This document shows positions 35,813 to 45,702 of a stretch of 64,000 nucleotides of DNA, piece after piece; the first letter of the stretch is position 1; each line of letters starts with the position of its first letter. The notes beneath the pieces are model-generated. The model did not search any database and was not told where the DNA came from. It saw nothing but the letters and a program-made list of their open reading frames with translations. The translations under genes and the position numbers were made by a program. Origin of the DNA: an uncultured Flavobacteriaceae bacterium (GTDB lineage: Bacteria > Bacteroidota > Bacteroidia > Flavobacteriales > Flavobacteriaceae); NCBI GenBank assembly GCA_947494205.1, contig CANLUH010000003.1, positions 62,001-126,000 on the forward strand, written 5' to 3'.

Positions 35813-36073
35813 ATGGTGTCTCAAGAGCATATAGATGATTTTAGTCCAATACTAAAAGAGATTTTGAATAATGAAATCGACTTAGGAAATGAAATAATAG
35901 AAACTTCAATATGTTGGCCTAAAAAAGAATCAATAATAATTATTCTCAAAGCACCATTTATTCAAGACTATAAAAAAGAGTTTATTAAGTATAGAAATAT
36001 TAATGATAATCGTTATTGGAAAGCTGAATATTTCGATGAGAAAACAAGTCATACTTTAGCTTGTAAGTTTTAA
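35813..36073 (+). CDS. Unknown 86-residue protein downstream of the metallopeptidase
   Basis: This small acidic protein has no signal peptide or membrane helix. It is placed 2 bases after the HELIH-containing gene on the same strand, so the two are probably one operon and may be functional partners (for example protease and inhibitor or adaptor). No family is recognisable by eye. Mixed hydrophobic and charged composition suggests a compact alpha/beta fold. Confidence 0.6.
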   Translation: MVSQEHIDDFSPILKEILNNEIDLGNEIIETSICWPKKESIIIILKAPFIQDYKKEFIKYRNINDNRYWKAEYFDEKTSHTLACKF

Positions 36074-36348
36074 AAAATATAACAATATAGGAGCTTATAA
36101 ATCTGTAAGTGTCTAAAAATCAATAGAAAGATAAGTAGTACAAAAAGCTATTAAATGTTAAAATATTATGTATTTCATCTAAAAATTATGCTTTTAAACA
36201 GGTTTATTAAAAACAAGTGTATCTTTGTAATCCCAAACCTATCTAATTAATAAACCCAAATGTATCATAATTTAACCATTATGTTGTGTTAACCCAAGTT
36301 TACTAATTACAATAAAAAAACCTAAATCTACCATAATTTAACCTACTT
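36074..36348. promoter_or_regulatory. Repeat-bearing leader with promoter
   Basis: A perfect -7 box TATCTTTG (36220-36227) is followed by a tandem repeat with a period of 66 bases: 36252-36277 and 36318-36343 match at 23 of 26 positions. The region ends at a possible 42-codon open frame. It is transcribed toward the 3' end of the convergent ABC ATPase gene. No RNA family is recognised. Confidence 0.5.
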
Positions 36349-36477
36349 ATGAATATTGCAGATTCCCTCTCAGAAAACAAGTCTTCAAAATTTAATAAGA
36401 TGTATAATGGACTTAAAAACTCTGTAACGTTTACAAAAAATATAATCTACGTTACCAAAAAGGTATTTACTCTATAA
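36349..36477 (+). CDS. Possible 42-residue peptide
   Basis: This short frame starts at an ATG right after the tandem repeat and ends overlapping the 3' end of the convergent ABC ATPase by 6 bases. The peptide is basic and amphipathic (MNIADSLSENKSSKF..., ending VTKKVFTL) with no signal peptide. A promoter box and repeated leader upstream favour expression, but the length and overlap make it doubtful. It could also be a remnant of a longer gene. Confidence 0.3.
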   Translation: MNIADSLSENKSSKFNKMYNGLKNSVTFTKNIIYVTKKVFTL

Positions 36478-38163
36478 CCCTTTTGGTATAGCATTTATAA
36501 GTTTCTTAGTATATTCCTTTTTAGGAGAGCTGTAAATAGTATCGGCATCGTCTAACTCTTCAACTTGTCCTTTATTCATTACCAATAATTGGTCCGACAT
36601 GTATTTTACAACGGCTAAATCATGAGAAATGAAAATATAGGTAAAACCAAAATTGTCTTTTAATTCATTTAATAGATTTAAAACTTGAGCCTGTACAGAA
36701 ATATCTAAGGCAGAAACCGATTCGTCACAAACAATAAGTTTTGGGTTTAAAGCAATTGTTCTAGCAATACCAATACGCTGTCTTTGTCCTCCAGAAAACT
36801 CATGAGGATAACGATTAAAATAAGATTCAGACAACCCAACACGTTCCAGAATTTCAATGGTCCTAGCTCTACAGTCTTCATCTGTAGCATAAAGTTTATG
36901 AACTTTCATGGGTTCCATAATTGCATTTCCAACAGTTATTCTAGGGTTTAAAGAAGAATAAGGATCTTGAAATATAATCTGAATATCTTTTCGTAATAAT
37001 TTAAGTTGAGAAGCACTTAATGTAGTTATATCTGTACCACGGAATAGAATTTGACCAGCAGTGGCTTTATCCAATTGTAAAATGGCATTTCCTAAGGTAG
37101 ATTTTCCGCAGCCAGATTCGCCAACCAAACCTAAGGTTTCACCCTCGTAAACTTTAAAGCTTACACCGTCTACAGCTTTAAAAGATTCAGGTTTAGAAAA
37201 CCATCCAGGCTTAGAAATATATTCCTTTTCAACATTAATAACCTCTAATAAAGGCGCTTTACTGTATATGGTTTCATGTCTAAGTTGTCTCATATCCTTA
37301 GTAATAATGTTATTTGAGACATTATTATTTAAAATAGCATCAATAGTAGGCAATGTTTCCAATCTTACATCCAAAGAAGGTCTAGATTTTATAAGTGCTT
37401 TAGTATAATCATGCTGAGGTGAATTAAAAATTGAAGAAACACTATTCTGCTCAACAATATCTCCTTTATACATGACTAGAACACGATTGGCTATTTGTGA
37501 GATTAAAGATAAATCATGAGTAATAAAAACAATACTCATACTTGTTTCTTGTTGTATGTCCTTTAAAAGAGAAATAATATCTTTCTGTACAGTAACATCA
37601 AGTGCAGTAGTAGGTTCGTCTGCAATTAATACTTCTGGTTTACAAGCAATAGCCATAGCAATCATAACACGTTGTTTCTGTCCACCAGATATTTCATGGG
37701 GATACGATGAATACACACGTTCGGGTTGAGGCAATTTTACTTTTTCAAATAATAACAGTGTTTCGTCTTTTATCTCTTTTTTAGATAATGAAGTATGCTG
37801 AAATAGAATTTCTTCAACCTGTTTACCACAGGTCATTGAAGGATTTAGAGAACTCATAGGTTCTTGAAAAATCATAGCTATTTTTTTACCTCTAATTGTT
37901 TGAAACTGTTTTGAAGTTAACTGAGTTAAATCTTCATCATTAAAAATAATTGAGCCAGAGGTTATTTTAGATATTTTTTTAGGAAGTAATCCTAAAATAG
38001 CTAAAGATGATACAGATTTTCCAGAACCAGATTCCCCAACAATACCTAAAATTTCGTTTTTATATAAATCGTAAGAGATAGAATGGATGATTTCTATCTC
38101 TTTTTTATTTGAAAAAAAAGAAATAGAAAGATCTTTTATTGATAATATGTTTTGCTTCATCAT
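36472..38163 (-). CDS. Double ABC ATPase of a peptide/nickel transporter (DppD-DppF fusion type)
   Basis: This 563-residue cytoplasmic protein joins two ABC ATPase domains. The first has Walker A GESGSGKS, signature SGGQKQR and Walker B VLIADEPT; the second has GESGCGKS, SGGQRQR and LIVCDESVSALD. The linker (around residue 275-310) is typical of oligopeptide/dipeptide systems in which DppD and DppF are fused, as in YejF. No permease or substrate-binding protein gene is in the window, so its membrane partners are elsewhere. It probably energises uptake or export of a peptide. Confidence 0.92.
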   Translation of the reverse strand: MMKQNILSIKDLSISFFSNKKEIEIIHSISYDLYKNEILGIVGESGSGKSVSSLAILGLLPKKISKITSGSIIFNDEDLTQLTSKQFQTIRGKKIAMIFQEPMSSLNPSMTCGKQVEEILFQHTSLSKKEIKDETLLLFEKVKLPQPERVYSSYPHEISGGQKQRVMIAMAIACKPEVLIADEPTTALDVTVQKDIISLLKDIQQETSMSIVFITHDLSLISQIANRVLVMYKGDIVEQNSVSSIFNSPQHDYTKALIKSRPSLDVRLETLPTIDAILNNNVSNNIITKDMRQLRHETIYSKAPLLEVINVEKEYISKPGWFSKPESFKAVDGVSFKVYEGETLGLVGESGCGKSTLGNAILQLDKATAGQILFRGTDITTLSASQLKLLRKDIQIIFQDPYSSLNPRITVGNAIMEPMKVHKLYATDEDCRARTIEILERVGLSESYFNRYPHEFSGGQRQRIGIARTIALNPKLIVCDESVSALDISVQAQVLNLLNELKDNFGFTYIFISHDLAVVKYMSDQLLVMNKGQVEELDDADTIYSSPKKEYTKKLINAIPKGL

Positions 38164-38341
38164 TTAAAATGTAAGTGTATTCTTATTTTTTATTACGGAT
38201 AAAACCGTAAATCCGATAAATATATCACTTAATCCGATTTTTTAACTTCAAAAATTAAAATTAGAAGTTAATTTTTCTTACTTTCAGTGTAGAAAAATGA
38301 TAATGCCCCAAATTTATCATTTAACAAAATACCTACTTATT

Positions 38342-39952
38342 ATGAAAAAAGCAATGATTTTATCACTGTTTAGTTTCCTATTTTCATTTACAGTTGTTGC
38401 CCAACAACAAGAAAGTAAAACTATACAAAACGCTGAGTATAAAAAAGAACTAAAACGACTTTCGGCAATTAAGAAGCCAAAAACGGAATTTAACACCCAA
38501 AAAAGCGCTAAAACGTTTCCTGAACAATTTAATAGAATGGACAGAATGGATTGTGACGATAATCTAGTTTATGTTGTTGTTATTTTAGATAATTACCCAG
38601 AAGAAACCGCTTGGAATATTAAAAATACAAGTGGAGAAATAGTAGCGACTGGTGCATATTCTACAGCAAACCCAGATGGGTCAATAGTTGTAGAACCATT
38701 ATGTTTACCAGATGGCTGTTACGACTTTATTATTACAGATAGTTATGGAGATGGTATTTGTTGTACTTACGGTTTTGGAGCTTATGGTATTATATCTAAT
38801 AACAATTTACTAGCCTATGGCGGTAGTTTTGGAAGTGTAGATACGGCTAACTTTTGTATAGGAGATATCGTTTCTAGCTGTACAGATGGTATACAAAATG
38901 GAAGTGAAACTGGTATAGACTGTGGCGGACCATTTTGCCAGCCATGTGTAGTACCATGCACGGATAACGAAATAAATATAAGTATTACTTTAGATGACTA
39001 TCCAGAAGAAACCGCTTGGAGTGTTAAAAATGCAAATGGAGAAACGGTAGCAACCGGAGCATATTCTACTGCAAATCCAGATGGTTCAACAGTGACTGAA
39101 ACATTATGTTTACCAAATGGATGTTACGATTTTGTAATAACAGATAGTTACGGAGATGGTATTTGTTGTGATTGGGGTAACGGATCTTATTCTGTTACAA
39201 ATGGAGATGACGTTTTAGCATCAGGAGGAAGTTTTGGAAGTTCTGATACTACTAATTTCTGTGTAGACAATAGAGGCCCGAAACCTACGTGTGACGATGG
39301 TATACAGAATGGAGAAGAAACTGATATAGATTGTGGTGGTCCAGATTGCGAGCCTTGTGCAGACGTATGTACTGATATTTCGGTTACAGTATCTGTAACA
39401 TTCGATGCTTATCCAGAAGAAACTTCATGGATATTAAACGATGCTAGTGGCGCTACAGTAGCTTCAGCAAATTATACTAATGAACAAGCAGATTATTCTA
39501 CAATAGAAGAAACACTATGTTTACCAGAAGGATGTTACGATTTCATTATTTCAGATGCATCAGGAGATGGTATTTGCTGTTCTTATGGAAATGGTTCGTA
39601 TACAGTTACAGATAGTACAGGTGTTTTAACTACAGGAGCTTCTTTTCAATCTTCGGAAACTACTAATTTCTGTGTAGGAAGTGGTTCTGCTAGAGTTGCA
39701 GGAGAAATACGAGAAGTAAATAGTAACAATAATGACTTTAAAATGTATCCTAATCCAGCAAGAGATGTCTTAAATATAAAACTAAAAGGAGATATAGCTG
39801 CTACTTATAAAATTGTTAATATAACGGGGCAAACTGTACTTAAAGGTCAACTATTAAAATCTATAAATTTAGAAGCACTACAAGCTGGTGTTTATTTTAT
39901 AGAAGTTAACGATGGCGTTGCAACAATGAATAAAAAGTTTATAAAACAATAA
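38342..39952 (+). CDS. Secreted Cys-rich repeat protein with type IX sorting domain
   Basis: This 536-residue protein (start chosen so the signal peptide begins MKKAMILSLFSF; upstream in-frame ATGs would add 15 residues) has three repeats of about 100 residues with YPEETAW, LCLPxGCYDFIITDSYGDGICC and FCxG, each with five or more Cys. Two spacers of the DGIQNGxETxIDCGGPxCxPC type follow repeats 1 and 2. The C-terminus (YPNPARDVLNI...GVYFIEVNDGVATMNKKFIKQ) is a type IX sorting domain, so the protein is secreted and probably surface-attached. Disulphide-rich domains of this kind occur beside Bacteroidota proteases; a binding role is plausible. Confidence 0.88.
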   Translation: MKKAMILSLFSFLFSFTVVAQQQESKTIQNAEYKKELKRLSAIKKPKTEFNTQKSAKTFPEQFNRMDRMDCDDNLVYVVVILDNYPEETAWNIKNTSGEIVATGAYSTANPDGSIVVEPLCLPDGCYDFIITDSYGDGICCTYGFGAYGIISNNNLLAYGGSFGSVDTANFCIGDIVSSCTDGIQNGSETGIDCGGPFCQPCVVPCTDNEINISITLDDYPEETAWSVKNANGETVATGAYSTANPDGSTVTETLCLPNGCYDFVITDSYGDGICCDWGNGSYSVTNGDDVLASGGSFGSSDTTNFCVDNRGPKPTCDDGIQNGEETDIDCGGPDCEPCADVCTDISVTVSVTFDAYPEETSWILNDASGATVASANYTNEQADYSTIEETLCLPEGCYDFIISDASGDGICCSYGNGSYTVTDSTGVLTTGASFQSSETTNFCVGSGSARVAGEIREVNSNNNDFKMYPNPARDVLNIKLKGDIAATYKIVNITGQTVLKGQLLKSINLEALQAGVYFIEVNDGVATMNKKFIKQ

Positions 39953-39987
39953 GAATATATTAATTAGTCTTTTAACCAACCCTTTAG

Positions 39988-40020
39988 AAAAGCCGCGATG
40001 AAAATCGGGGCTTTTTTATT
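39988..40020 (+). terminator. Terminator after the Cys-rich secreted protein gene
   Basis: AAAAGCC and GGCTTTT flank a CGAT/ATCG inner stem, followed by a T-run, 36 bases after the stop. Confidence 0.85.
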
Positions 40021-40174
40021 TATAACCTATTAAATCTATATAGTTTATATATAATATAACAATTTTTAACTACCATTCATCGAAAAAGTGATTTTACTGA
40101 ATGCGAATTCGGTATTATTTAATTAAATTTATTACATAATCAATAGTTAATTAACCAAAAATCAAGAAAACATT

Positions 40175-43100
40175 ATGAAAAAAACACTATTCTTTGTGTT
40201 TTTGTTAAACGTGTGTTTTGTCTTTTCTCAAGACAAATCCATTTGGCAAAAGCAAAATTCTTCAAGTATTACGAACGTAAAAACAAGTAGACAAGATTTA
40301 CCGAAACAAGAAGCGTACACCTTAAATCTTGAAAGCTTAAAAAAAACATTAACAGAAGCACCACTTAGAGGTAAATCTTTAGTAAATTCTGGTGTTATTA
40401 TCTCTTTTCCAAATTCGGAAGGAGAGTTTGAAAACTATCGCGTGATGGAAGCACCAGTGATGCATCCAGACTTAGCTGCGAAATATCCAAATATTAAGTC
40501 TTATGTAGGACAAGGAATCGATGATGCTTCAGCTAGAATACGCTTTAGTATTTCTCCTCTAGGATTACAAAGTATGCGATTATCTGCTACAAAACCAGCT
40601 TCTTTTATAGAACCTTATACAAACGATCTTAAAGTATATACAGTTTATAAAAGAGCAGATAGAACAGCAGGGTTTAATAATTTTGAATGTGAAGTAACAG
40701 AAGCTGCTAATAAGACGTTATCAGGAAATAATTTAACGTATAGAAATGCAGATGATAGTATTTTGCGTACTTACAGATTGGCTGTTTCCACAACAGGAGA
40801 ATACGCGGCTTATCATGGTGGAACTAAAGCCTCTGCATTAGCTGCAATTAACACTACAATGACTAGAGTTAATGGTATTTTCGAAAACGATTTTAATGTC
40901 ACTATGGTATTAATAGCTAATACCGACGATGTTATTTATACAAATGCCTCAAGTGATCCTTATGGTTCATCAGGTGGTTATAATAGTGCATTACAGTCAA
41001 CATTAACCAGTCAAATAGGAGAAGCTAATTACGATGTAGGACATTTATTTGCAGCATCTGGTAATAGTGGAAATGCTGGCTGTATAGGTTGTGTATGTGT
41101 AAATGGACAAAAGGGAAGCGGATGGACATCACTTAACATACCAGAAGGTGATCCTTTCGATGTAGACTTTGTGGCACATGAAATTGGGCATCAATTTGGA
41201 GGAAACCATACCTGGACACATGGTGGTAATGAAGGGACAAATGTACAAATGGAACCAGGAAGTGGTAGTACAATAATGGGATATGCGGGAATTACGGGAG
41301 CTAACACAGATGTACAATCTAATAGTGATCCTTATTTTCATGGTGTTACCATTCAGCAAATTACAGATTATGTAAAAACAACAAGTTGCCAAACAAACAC
41401 AAATACTAATAACGCAGTACCAACAGCAAGTGCAGGAAGTAATTATACAATTCCTAAAGGAACAGCTTTTGTACTAACAGGTTCTGGGTCCGATGCTAAC
41501 TCGCAGGATGTGTTAACGTATTGTTGGGAGCAGTTTGACGAAAACAATTCGGCAACGCAAAAACCTAGTGTAACAGCAACTACAGGACCAGCATTTAGAT
41601 CATTCAATCCAACGACAGATACAAAACGTTATTTTCCAAGGTTATCCACAATAAAAACTGGAGCAACAGCTTGGGAATGGGAAGCAGTACCTAATGTAGC
41701 TAGAACTTTAAACTTTAGATTAACTGTAAGAGATAATAGAGCAGGAGGCGCTAATAATAATAGTGATGATACGGTAATTAGTGTTAATGGAACAGCTGGA
41801 CCATTTGTGCTTAATTCACCTAATACTAATGTGACTTGGAATGCTGGAACAACACAATCTGTAACATGGAATGTTGCAGGTACAACAGGAAATGGTGTGA
41901 ACGCAGCAAATGTAGACATATTTTTATCTACAGATGGCGGAGATACTTATCCAATAACGTTAGCCTCTGGAGTTACTAACGACGGATCTCATGATATTGT
42001 AGTACCAAACAATCAAGGGTCTCAGAATAGAGTTATGGTAAGAGGAAGTAATAATATCTTTTTTGATATTTCGAATACAAACTTTACCATTAGTGGGCAA
42101 GTATCTTGTACGGCGTCTGTGCCAACAGGATTAGCCGCATCTAATGTAGGGGCTTCTTCTACAACTTTAAGTTGGACAGCTGTACCTGCAGCCACTTACG
42201 ATTTACGTTACAGAGCAACAGGAACAACAACATGGACAACAACCGCAGTTACAGGAACATCTTCTGCATTATCGGGTTTAAGCACATTAACACAATACGA
42301 AGCACAAGTAAGAAGTAAATGTTCAGGTGGATCAAATTCAGCATACAGTAGTTCGGTTAATTTTACAACAACAGATGTACAATTAAATTACTGTGCATCT
42401 AACGGAAATGATGTAAGTGATGAATATATTTCTAGAGTACAATTAGGTTCTATAGATAATTCAACGGGAGCAGCAGCTAGTGGTTATGCCGATTTTACAT
42501 CGCAATCTACAGATTTAGCAAAACAAACAGCAGCGACTATAACAATAACGCCGACTTGGACAGGTACTGTTTATAATGAAGCTTATGCAGTTTGGATAGA
42601 TTATAATAAAGATGGCGATTTTGGAGATGCAGGAGAGTTAGTATTCTCGCAAGCACCAACACAAACTACTCCAGTAAGTGGTACGTTTACTGTGCCAAAC
42701 AGTGCGACAGAAGGTGCAACAAGAATGCGTGTATCTATGAAATATAACGCTGCGCAAACGGCATGCGAATCTTTCCAATATGGAGAAGTAGAAGACTATA
42801 CCGTAAATATTACAGGTGCAGCAGCAGATACTACAGCTCCAGTAATTACGTTAGTTGGTAGTGCTACTGTAAATCTTAATGTAGGAGCTTCGTACACAGA
42901 CGCAGGCGCAACAGCTACAGATAATATAGATGGCGATTTAACGGCTAACATAGTAACCGTAGATAATGTAAATACGGCAGTAGCGGGTACTTATACAGTA
43001 ACTTATAATGTAAGTGATGCAGCAGGAAATGCAGCAACAGAAGTTGTAAGAACAGTAATAGTAACAGCTACGAGTTCTGGATGTTCTGGAGGAATTAGTG

Positions 43101-44395
43101 CATTTCCTTATGCAGAAGGGTTTGAATCTGGTTTAGGTGCGTGGACACAATCTACAGCAGATGATATAGATTGGACAGTAGATGCAAGTGGAACACCATC
43201 TAATAACACAGGACCATCGAGTGCTACAGAAGGTTCTAATTATGTATTTGTGGAAGCTTCAGGAAACGGAACAGGATATCCAAATAAACAAGCGATATTA
43301 AATTCGCCATGCTTTGATTTAAGTAGTGTATCTGAAGCAACATTCAGCTTTAGTTATCATATGTTTGGAGCTGCCGATATGGGAAGTATTGCTTTAGAAG
43401 CTAGTAGCGATAATGGTGCCACTTGGACTTCTATTTGGAGCGAAACTGGAAACAAAGGCAATTCGTGGTTATCTGTTAATTTAAACCTTGCTACTTATGT
43501 AGGTGGAGATTTACAATTACGATTCAATAGAATTACTGGTAGTACTTGGCAAGCAGATATCGCTTTAGATTCTATTAACTTAACAGAAGGAACAGTTACT
43601 AATACTGGTTGTACAGGAGGTATTACTGCATATCCTTATAATGAAGGGTTTGAACCAAATTTAGGAGATTGGACACAATCTACAGCAGACGATATTAATT
43701 GGACAGTAGATGCAGGAGGAACACCATCTAACAATACTGGGCCATCGAGTGCTGTTGAAGGTTCTAATTATATTTTTGTAGAAGCTTCAGGTAACGGAAC
43801 AGGATATCCTAATAAGAGCGCAATAATTACATCACCTTGTTATGATTTAAGCGGACAAACATCGGCAACGTTCGATTTTAGTTACCATATGTTTGGAGCA
43901 GCGGATATGGGAAGTATTGCCTTAGAAGTAAGTAACGATAATGGCGTAACATGGACAAGTGTTTGGAGCCAAACAGGAAACCAAGGAAATTCTTGGTTAA
44001 CGCAAAGTGTTAATCTATCAACTTATACAGGTGGAGGAATTCAATTACGATTCAATAGAGTTACAGGTAGTACATGGCAAGCAGATATTGCTATAGATAA
44101 TATTAACTTAACTACTTCTGGAACTGCTAGAGGAGACATCGCAACAGATTTTAGCGAAAACGATAGTATTTTCGATTTTACTGTCTATCCAAATCCAGTA
44201 AGAGGAGATGTATTATATATTAAAACACAAAGTAGTTTACAAGGACAATACACTATTGTAAATATGGCAGGCCAAACTATTGATAAAGGTGCATTAACAA
44301 ATGAAATAAATGTACGAAACTTAGAAAGTGGCTTATACTTTATTAATGTTAATACTGGAGATACAGTAGTTACTAAAAAGTTTATTAAACGATAA
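40175..44395 (+). CDS. Secreted reprolysin-like metalloprotease with type IX sorting domain
   Basis: This 1406-residue protein has a signal peptide, a propeptide-like region (about 20-170) and an M12B-type zinc protease domain with HEIGHQFGGNH (His335, 339, 345) and Met-turn STIMGYAG. Then follow a beta-rich region, a fibronectin type III-like module (about 650-740), a GEVED domain (DYNKDGDFGDAGELVF, ending FQYGEVEDYTVNI), a DUF5011-like module, two near-identical jelly-roll domains (about 975-1155 and 1160-1330), and a C-terminal type IX sorting domain (YPNPVRGDVLYI...FIKR). It is a classical secreted flavobacterial protease for proteins in the environment. Confidence 0.92.
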   Translation: MKKTLFFVFLLNVCFVFSQDKSIWQKQNSSSITNVKTSRQDLPKQEAYTLNLESLKKTLTEAPLRGKSLVNSGVIISFPNSEGEFENYRVMEAPVMHPDLAAKYPNIKSYVGQGIDDASARIRFSISPLGLQSMRLSATKPASFIEPYTNDLKVYTVYKRADRTAGFNNFECEVTEAANKTLSGNNLTYRNADDSILRTYRLAVSTTGEYAAYHGGTKASALAAINTTMTRVNGIFENDFNVTMVLIANTDDVIYTNASSDPYGSSGGYNSALQSTLTSQIGEANYDVGHLFAASGNSGNAGCIGCVCVNGQKGSGWTSLNIPEGDPFDVDFVAHEIGHQFGGNHTWTHGGNEGTNVQMEPGSGSTIMGYAGITGANTDVQSNSDPYFHGVTIQQITDYVKTTSCQTNTNTNNAVPTASAGSNYTIPKGTAFVLTGSGSDANSQDVLTYCWEQFDENNSATQKPSVTATTGPAFRSFNPTTDTKRYFPRLSTIKTGATAWEWEAVPNVARTLNFRLTVRDNRAGGANNNSDDTVISVNGTAGPFVLNSPNTNVTWNAGTTQSVTWNVAGTTGNGVNAANVDIFLSTDGGDTYPITLASGVTNDGSHDIVVPNNQGSQNRVMVRGSNNIFFDISNTNFTISGQVSCTASVPTGLAASNVGASSTTLSWTAVPAATYDLRYRATGTTTWTTTAVTGTSSALSGLSTLTQYEAQVRSKCSGGSNSAYSSSVNFTTTDVQLNYCASNGNDVSDEYISRVQLGSIDNSTGAAASGYADFTSQSTDLAKQTAATITITPTWTGTVYNEAYAVWIDYNKDGDFGDAGELVFSQAPTQTTPVSGTFTVPNSATEGATRMRVSMKYNAAQTACESFQYGEVEDYTVNITGAAADTTAPVITLVGSATVNLNVGASYTDAGATATDNIDGDLTANIVTVDNVNTAVAGTYTVTYNVSDAAGNAATEVVRTVIVTATSSGCSGGISAFPYAEGFESGLGAWTQSTADDIDWTVDASGTPSNNTGPSSATEGSNYVFVEASGNGTGYPNKQAILNSPCFDLSSVSEATFSFSYHMFGAADMGSIALEASSDNGATWTSIWSETGNKGNSWLSVNLNLATYVGGDLQLRFNRITGSTWQADIALDSINLTEGTVTNTGCTGGITAYPYNEGFEPNLGDWTQSTADDINWTVDAGGTPSNNTGPSSAVEGSNYIFVEASGNGTGYPNKSAIITSPCYDLSGQTSATFDFSYHMFGAADMGSIALEVSNDNGVTWTSVWSQTGNQGNSWLTQSVNLSTYTGGGIQLRFNRVTGSTWQADIAIDNINLTTSGTARGDIATDFSENDSIFDFTVYPNPVRGDVLYIKTQSSLQGQYTIVNMAGQTIDKGALTNEINVRNLESGLYFINVNTGDTVVTKKFIKR

Positions 44396-44420
44396 CTATA
44401 TTAACCAACTAACTATCAAC

Positions 44421-44456
44421 AAAAACCCTTCGATTTTTATAATTGAAGGGTTTTTT
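44421..44456. terminator. Bidirectional terminator
   Basis: AAAAACCCTTC pairs with GAAGGGTTTTTT around an AT-rich loop, between the metalloprotease and the convergent lipoprotein gene. Confidence 0.9.
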
Positions 44457-44988
44457 ATTCAGTTATAACTGTTTTATTAAAATATAGAGGGTTATCCATA
44501 TTTAACCCAGTCATCGTTTTACAATAATCGGATATAAACTTTCCAGATTCACCAAGTTTTTCAGTTATGAAATGTATTTTAGAGTTGTTATGATAAATCT
44601 GTAATCTTCCATATTTTGTAGTGTCTGTAGTGATTTTGTTTTCATTACGTTTTAAAAACGCGTTGAATTTCCAAAGTGTATCGTGTATTGAAACTTTTAT
44701 ATTTTTTCCGTGTTTATATTCCAAATCTACGTTTAAACCCTCTTTGTATTTTTGTTCTATTAATATAGAATCGTTTTTACGAGTTAACGTTAAAACTTCT
44801 GTTCCCATAGATGTACAAAGACTTAAATCCATCCAAACTATTACAGTGTCTAGCTCTGTTATTTTATGCGTTAATTCTTTAAAATCTTTTTTAAGATTAA
44901 AGCTAGACACTAAAGGTTCTTTTTTAACCTCATTTTTACAAGAGGCTAAAATAATGATTAGAATACCTATGGTTATCAGCTTTTTCAT
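44455..44988 (-). CDS. Small lipoprotein, unknown
   Basis: This 177-residue protein has a lipobox (IILASCKNE, Cys17). The mature part is charged and predicted mostly beta, with no recognised motif. Two Cys in SLCTSMGTEV and YCKTMTGL may be structural. It ends in the shared bidirectional terminator, and the gene for a small barrel-like protein lies 12 bases upstream on the same strand, so the two are probably one operon. Confidence 0.7.
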   Translation of the reverse strand: MKKLITIGILIIILASCKNEVKKEPLVSSFNLKKDFKELTHKITELDTVIVWMDLSLCTSMGTEVLTLTRKNDSILIEQKYKEGLNVDLEYKHGKNIKVSIHDTLWKFNAFLKRNENKITTDTTKYGRLQIYHNNSKIHFITEKLGESGKFISDYCKTMTGLNMDNPLYFNKTVITE

Positions 44989-45000
44989 ATGCTTCAGGAA

Positions 45001-45567
45001 TTAAAATCGATACCCTAATCTTAAATGTAGGTTAACAGCAACATCGCTAGTATCGAATCGAGATTTAAAATTATCTTCTTCAAAAAAATGGACATAACCC
45101 ACACCTATACCCGTTTCGTATGTAAAATGATTTCCAATATGTCGTCTAATCCCCCAAGTTGGAACAATAGAAATATCGGCTATAAAGTTAATATTATCGG
45201 TATCGGAAATGATAAACCAATCTGGATGGTAAGTTGTTTTAATAGAAATAAAATTCCCACTATTGCCATCTATTCTTCTAGACTTATTTTGCCTTTTATT
45301 TAAATTATAATACCAACGTGGTTCTAATGTTAATGTTGGTGCTAATAGATATCCAGAAACATTATTAATATCACTTCCAAATATACCAGTGTCTAATCCT
45401 ATTTCAGAGCGAAGAGCTATAGTATTAGATAGCTTAGATTCATTATGCACCCAAATACCTAAAAAACCAGTTTGTATTCCAAAGGTGGATTGTTCTACAC
45501 TAGCATTTTGAGCAGTAACGATTAAAGTAAAGCAAGTTAAAATTGAAGTTAAGAGCGTTTTTTTCAT
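45001..45567 (-). CDS. Probable small outer-membrane beta-barrel protein
   Basis: This 188-residue protein has an N-terminal signal peptide (about 1-19, cleaved after TAQ) and alternating beta strands ending in a C-terminal Phe (RLGYRF), as in small outer-membrane barrels. Family name unknown. It is the first gene of a short minus-strand pair with the lipoprotein at 44455, so lipoprotein and barrel may work together at the outer membrane. Confidence 0.75.
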   Translation of the reverse strand: MKKTLLTSILTCFTLIVTAQNASVEQSTFGIQTGFLGIWVHNESKLSNTIALRSEIGLDTGIFGSDINNVSGYLLAPTLTLEPRWYYNLNKRQNKSRRIDGNSGNFISIKTTYHPDWFIISDTDNINFIADISIVPTWGIRRHIGNHFTYETGIGVGYVHFFEEDNFKSRFDTSDVAVNLHLRLGYRF

Positions 45568-45650
45568 TTTGTGAGTCTTATATTTTGATTAAAATAATTG
45601 TAGACCCAATAATCAATAATCATTCCTCTTTTTTGAAGACAAATAAATAA

Positions 45651-45674
45651 GCAGCAATCTAATGAGATTGCTGT
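45651..45674 (-). terminator. Terminator after the acetyltransferase gene
   Basis: GCAGCAATCT and AGATTGCTGT pair around AATG on the minus-strand transcript, in the 135-base gap after the acetyltransferase stop. The T-run is weak. Confidence 0.6.
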
Positions 45675-45702
45675 TTAAAAGAGAACTTTAATTTAAGTGC
45701 TT

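Noticed and set aside
44455-45004. Plus-strand frame of 127 codons opposite the small lipoprotein gene
   Set aside because: The minus-strand frame has a signal peptide, lipobox and terminator; the plus-strand frame has none and is a shadow.
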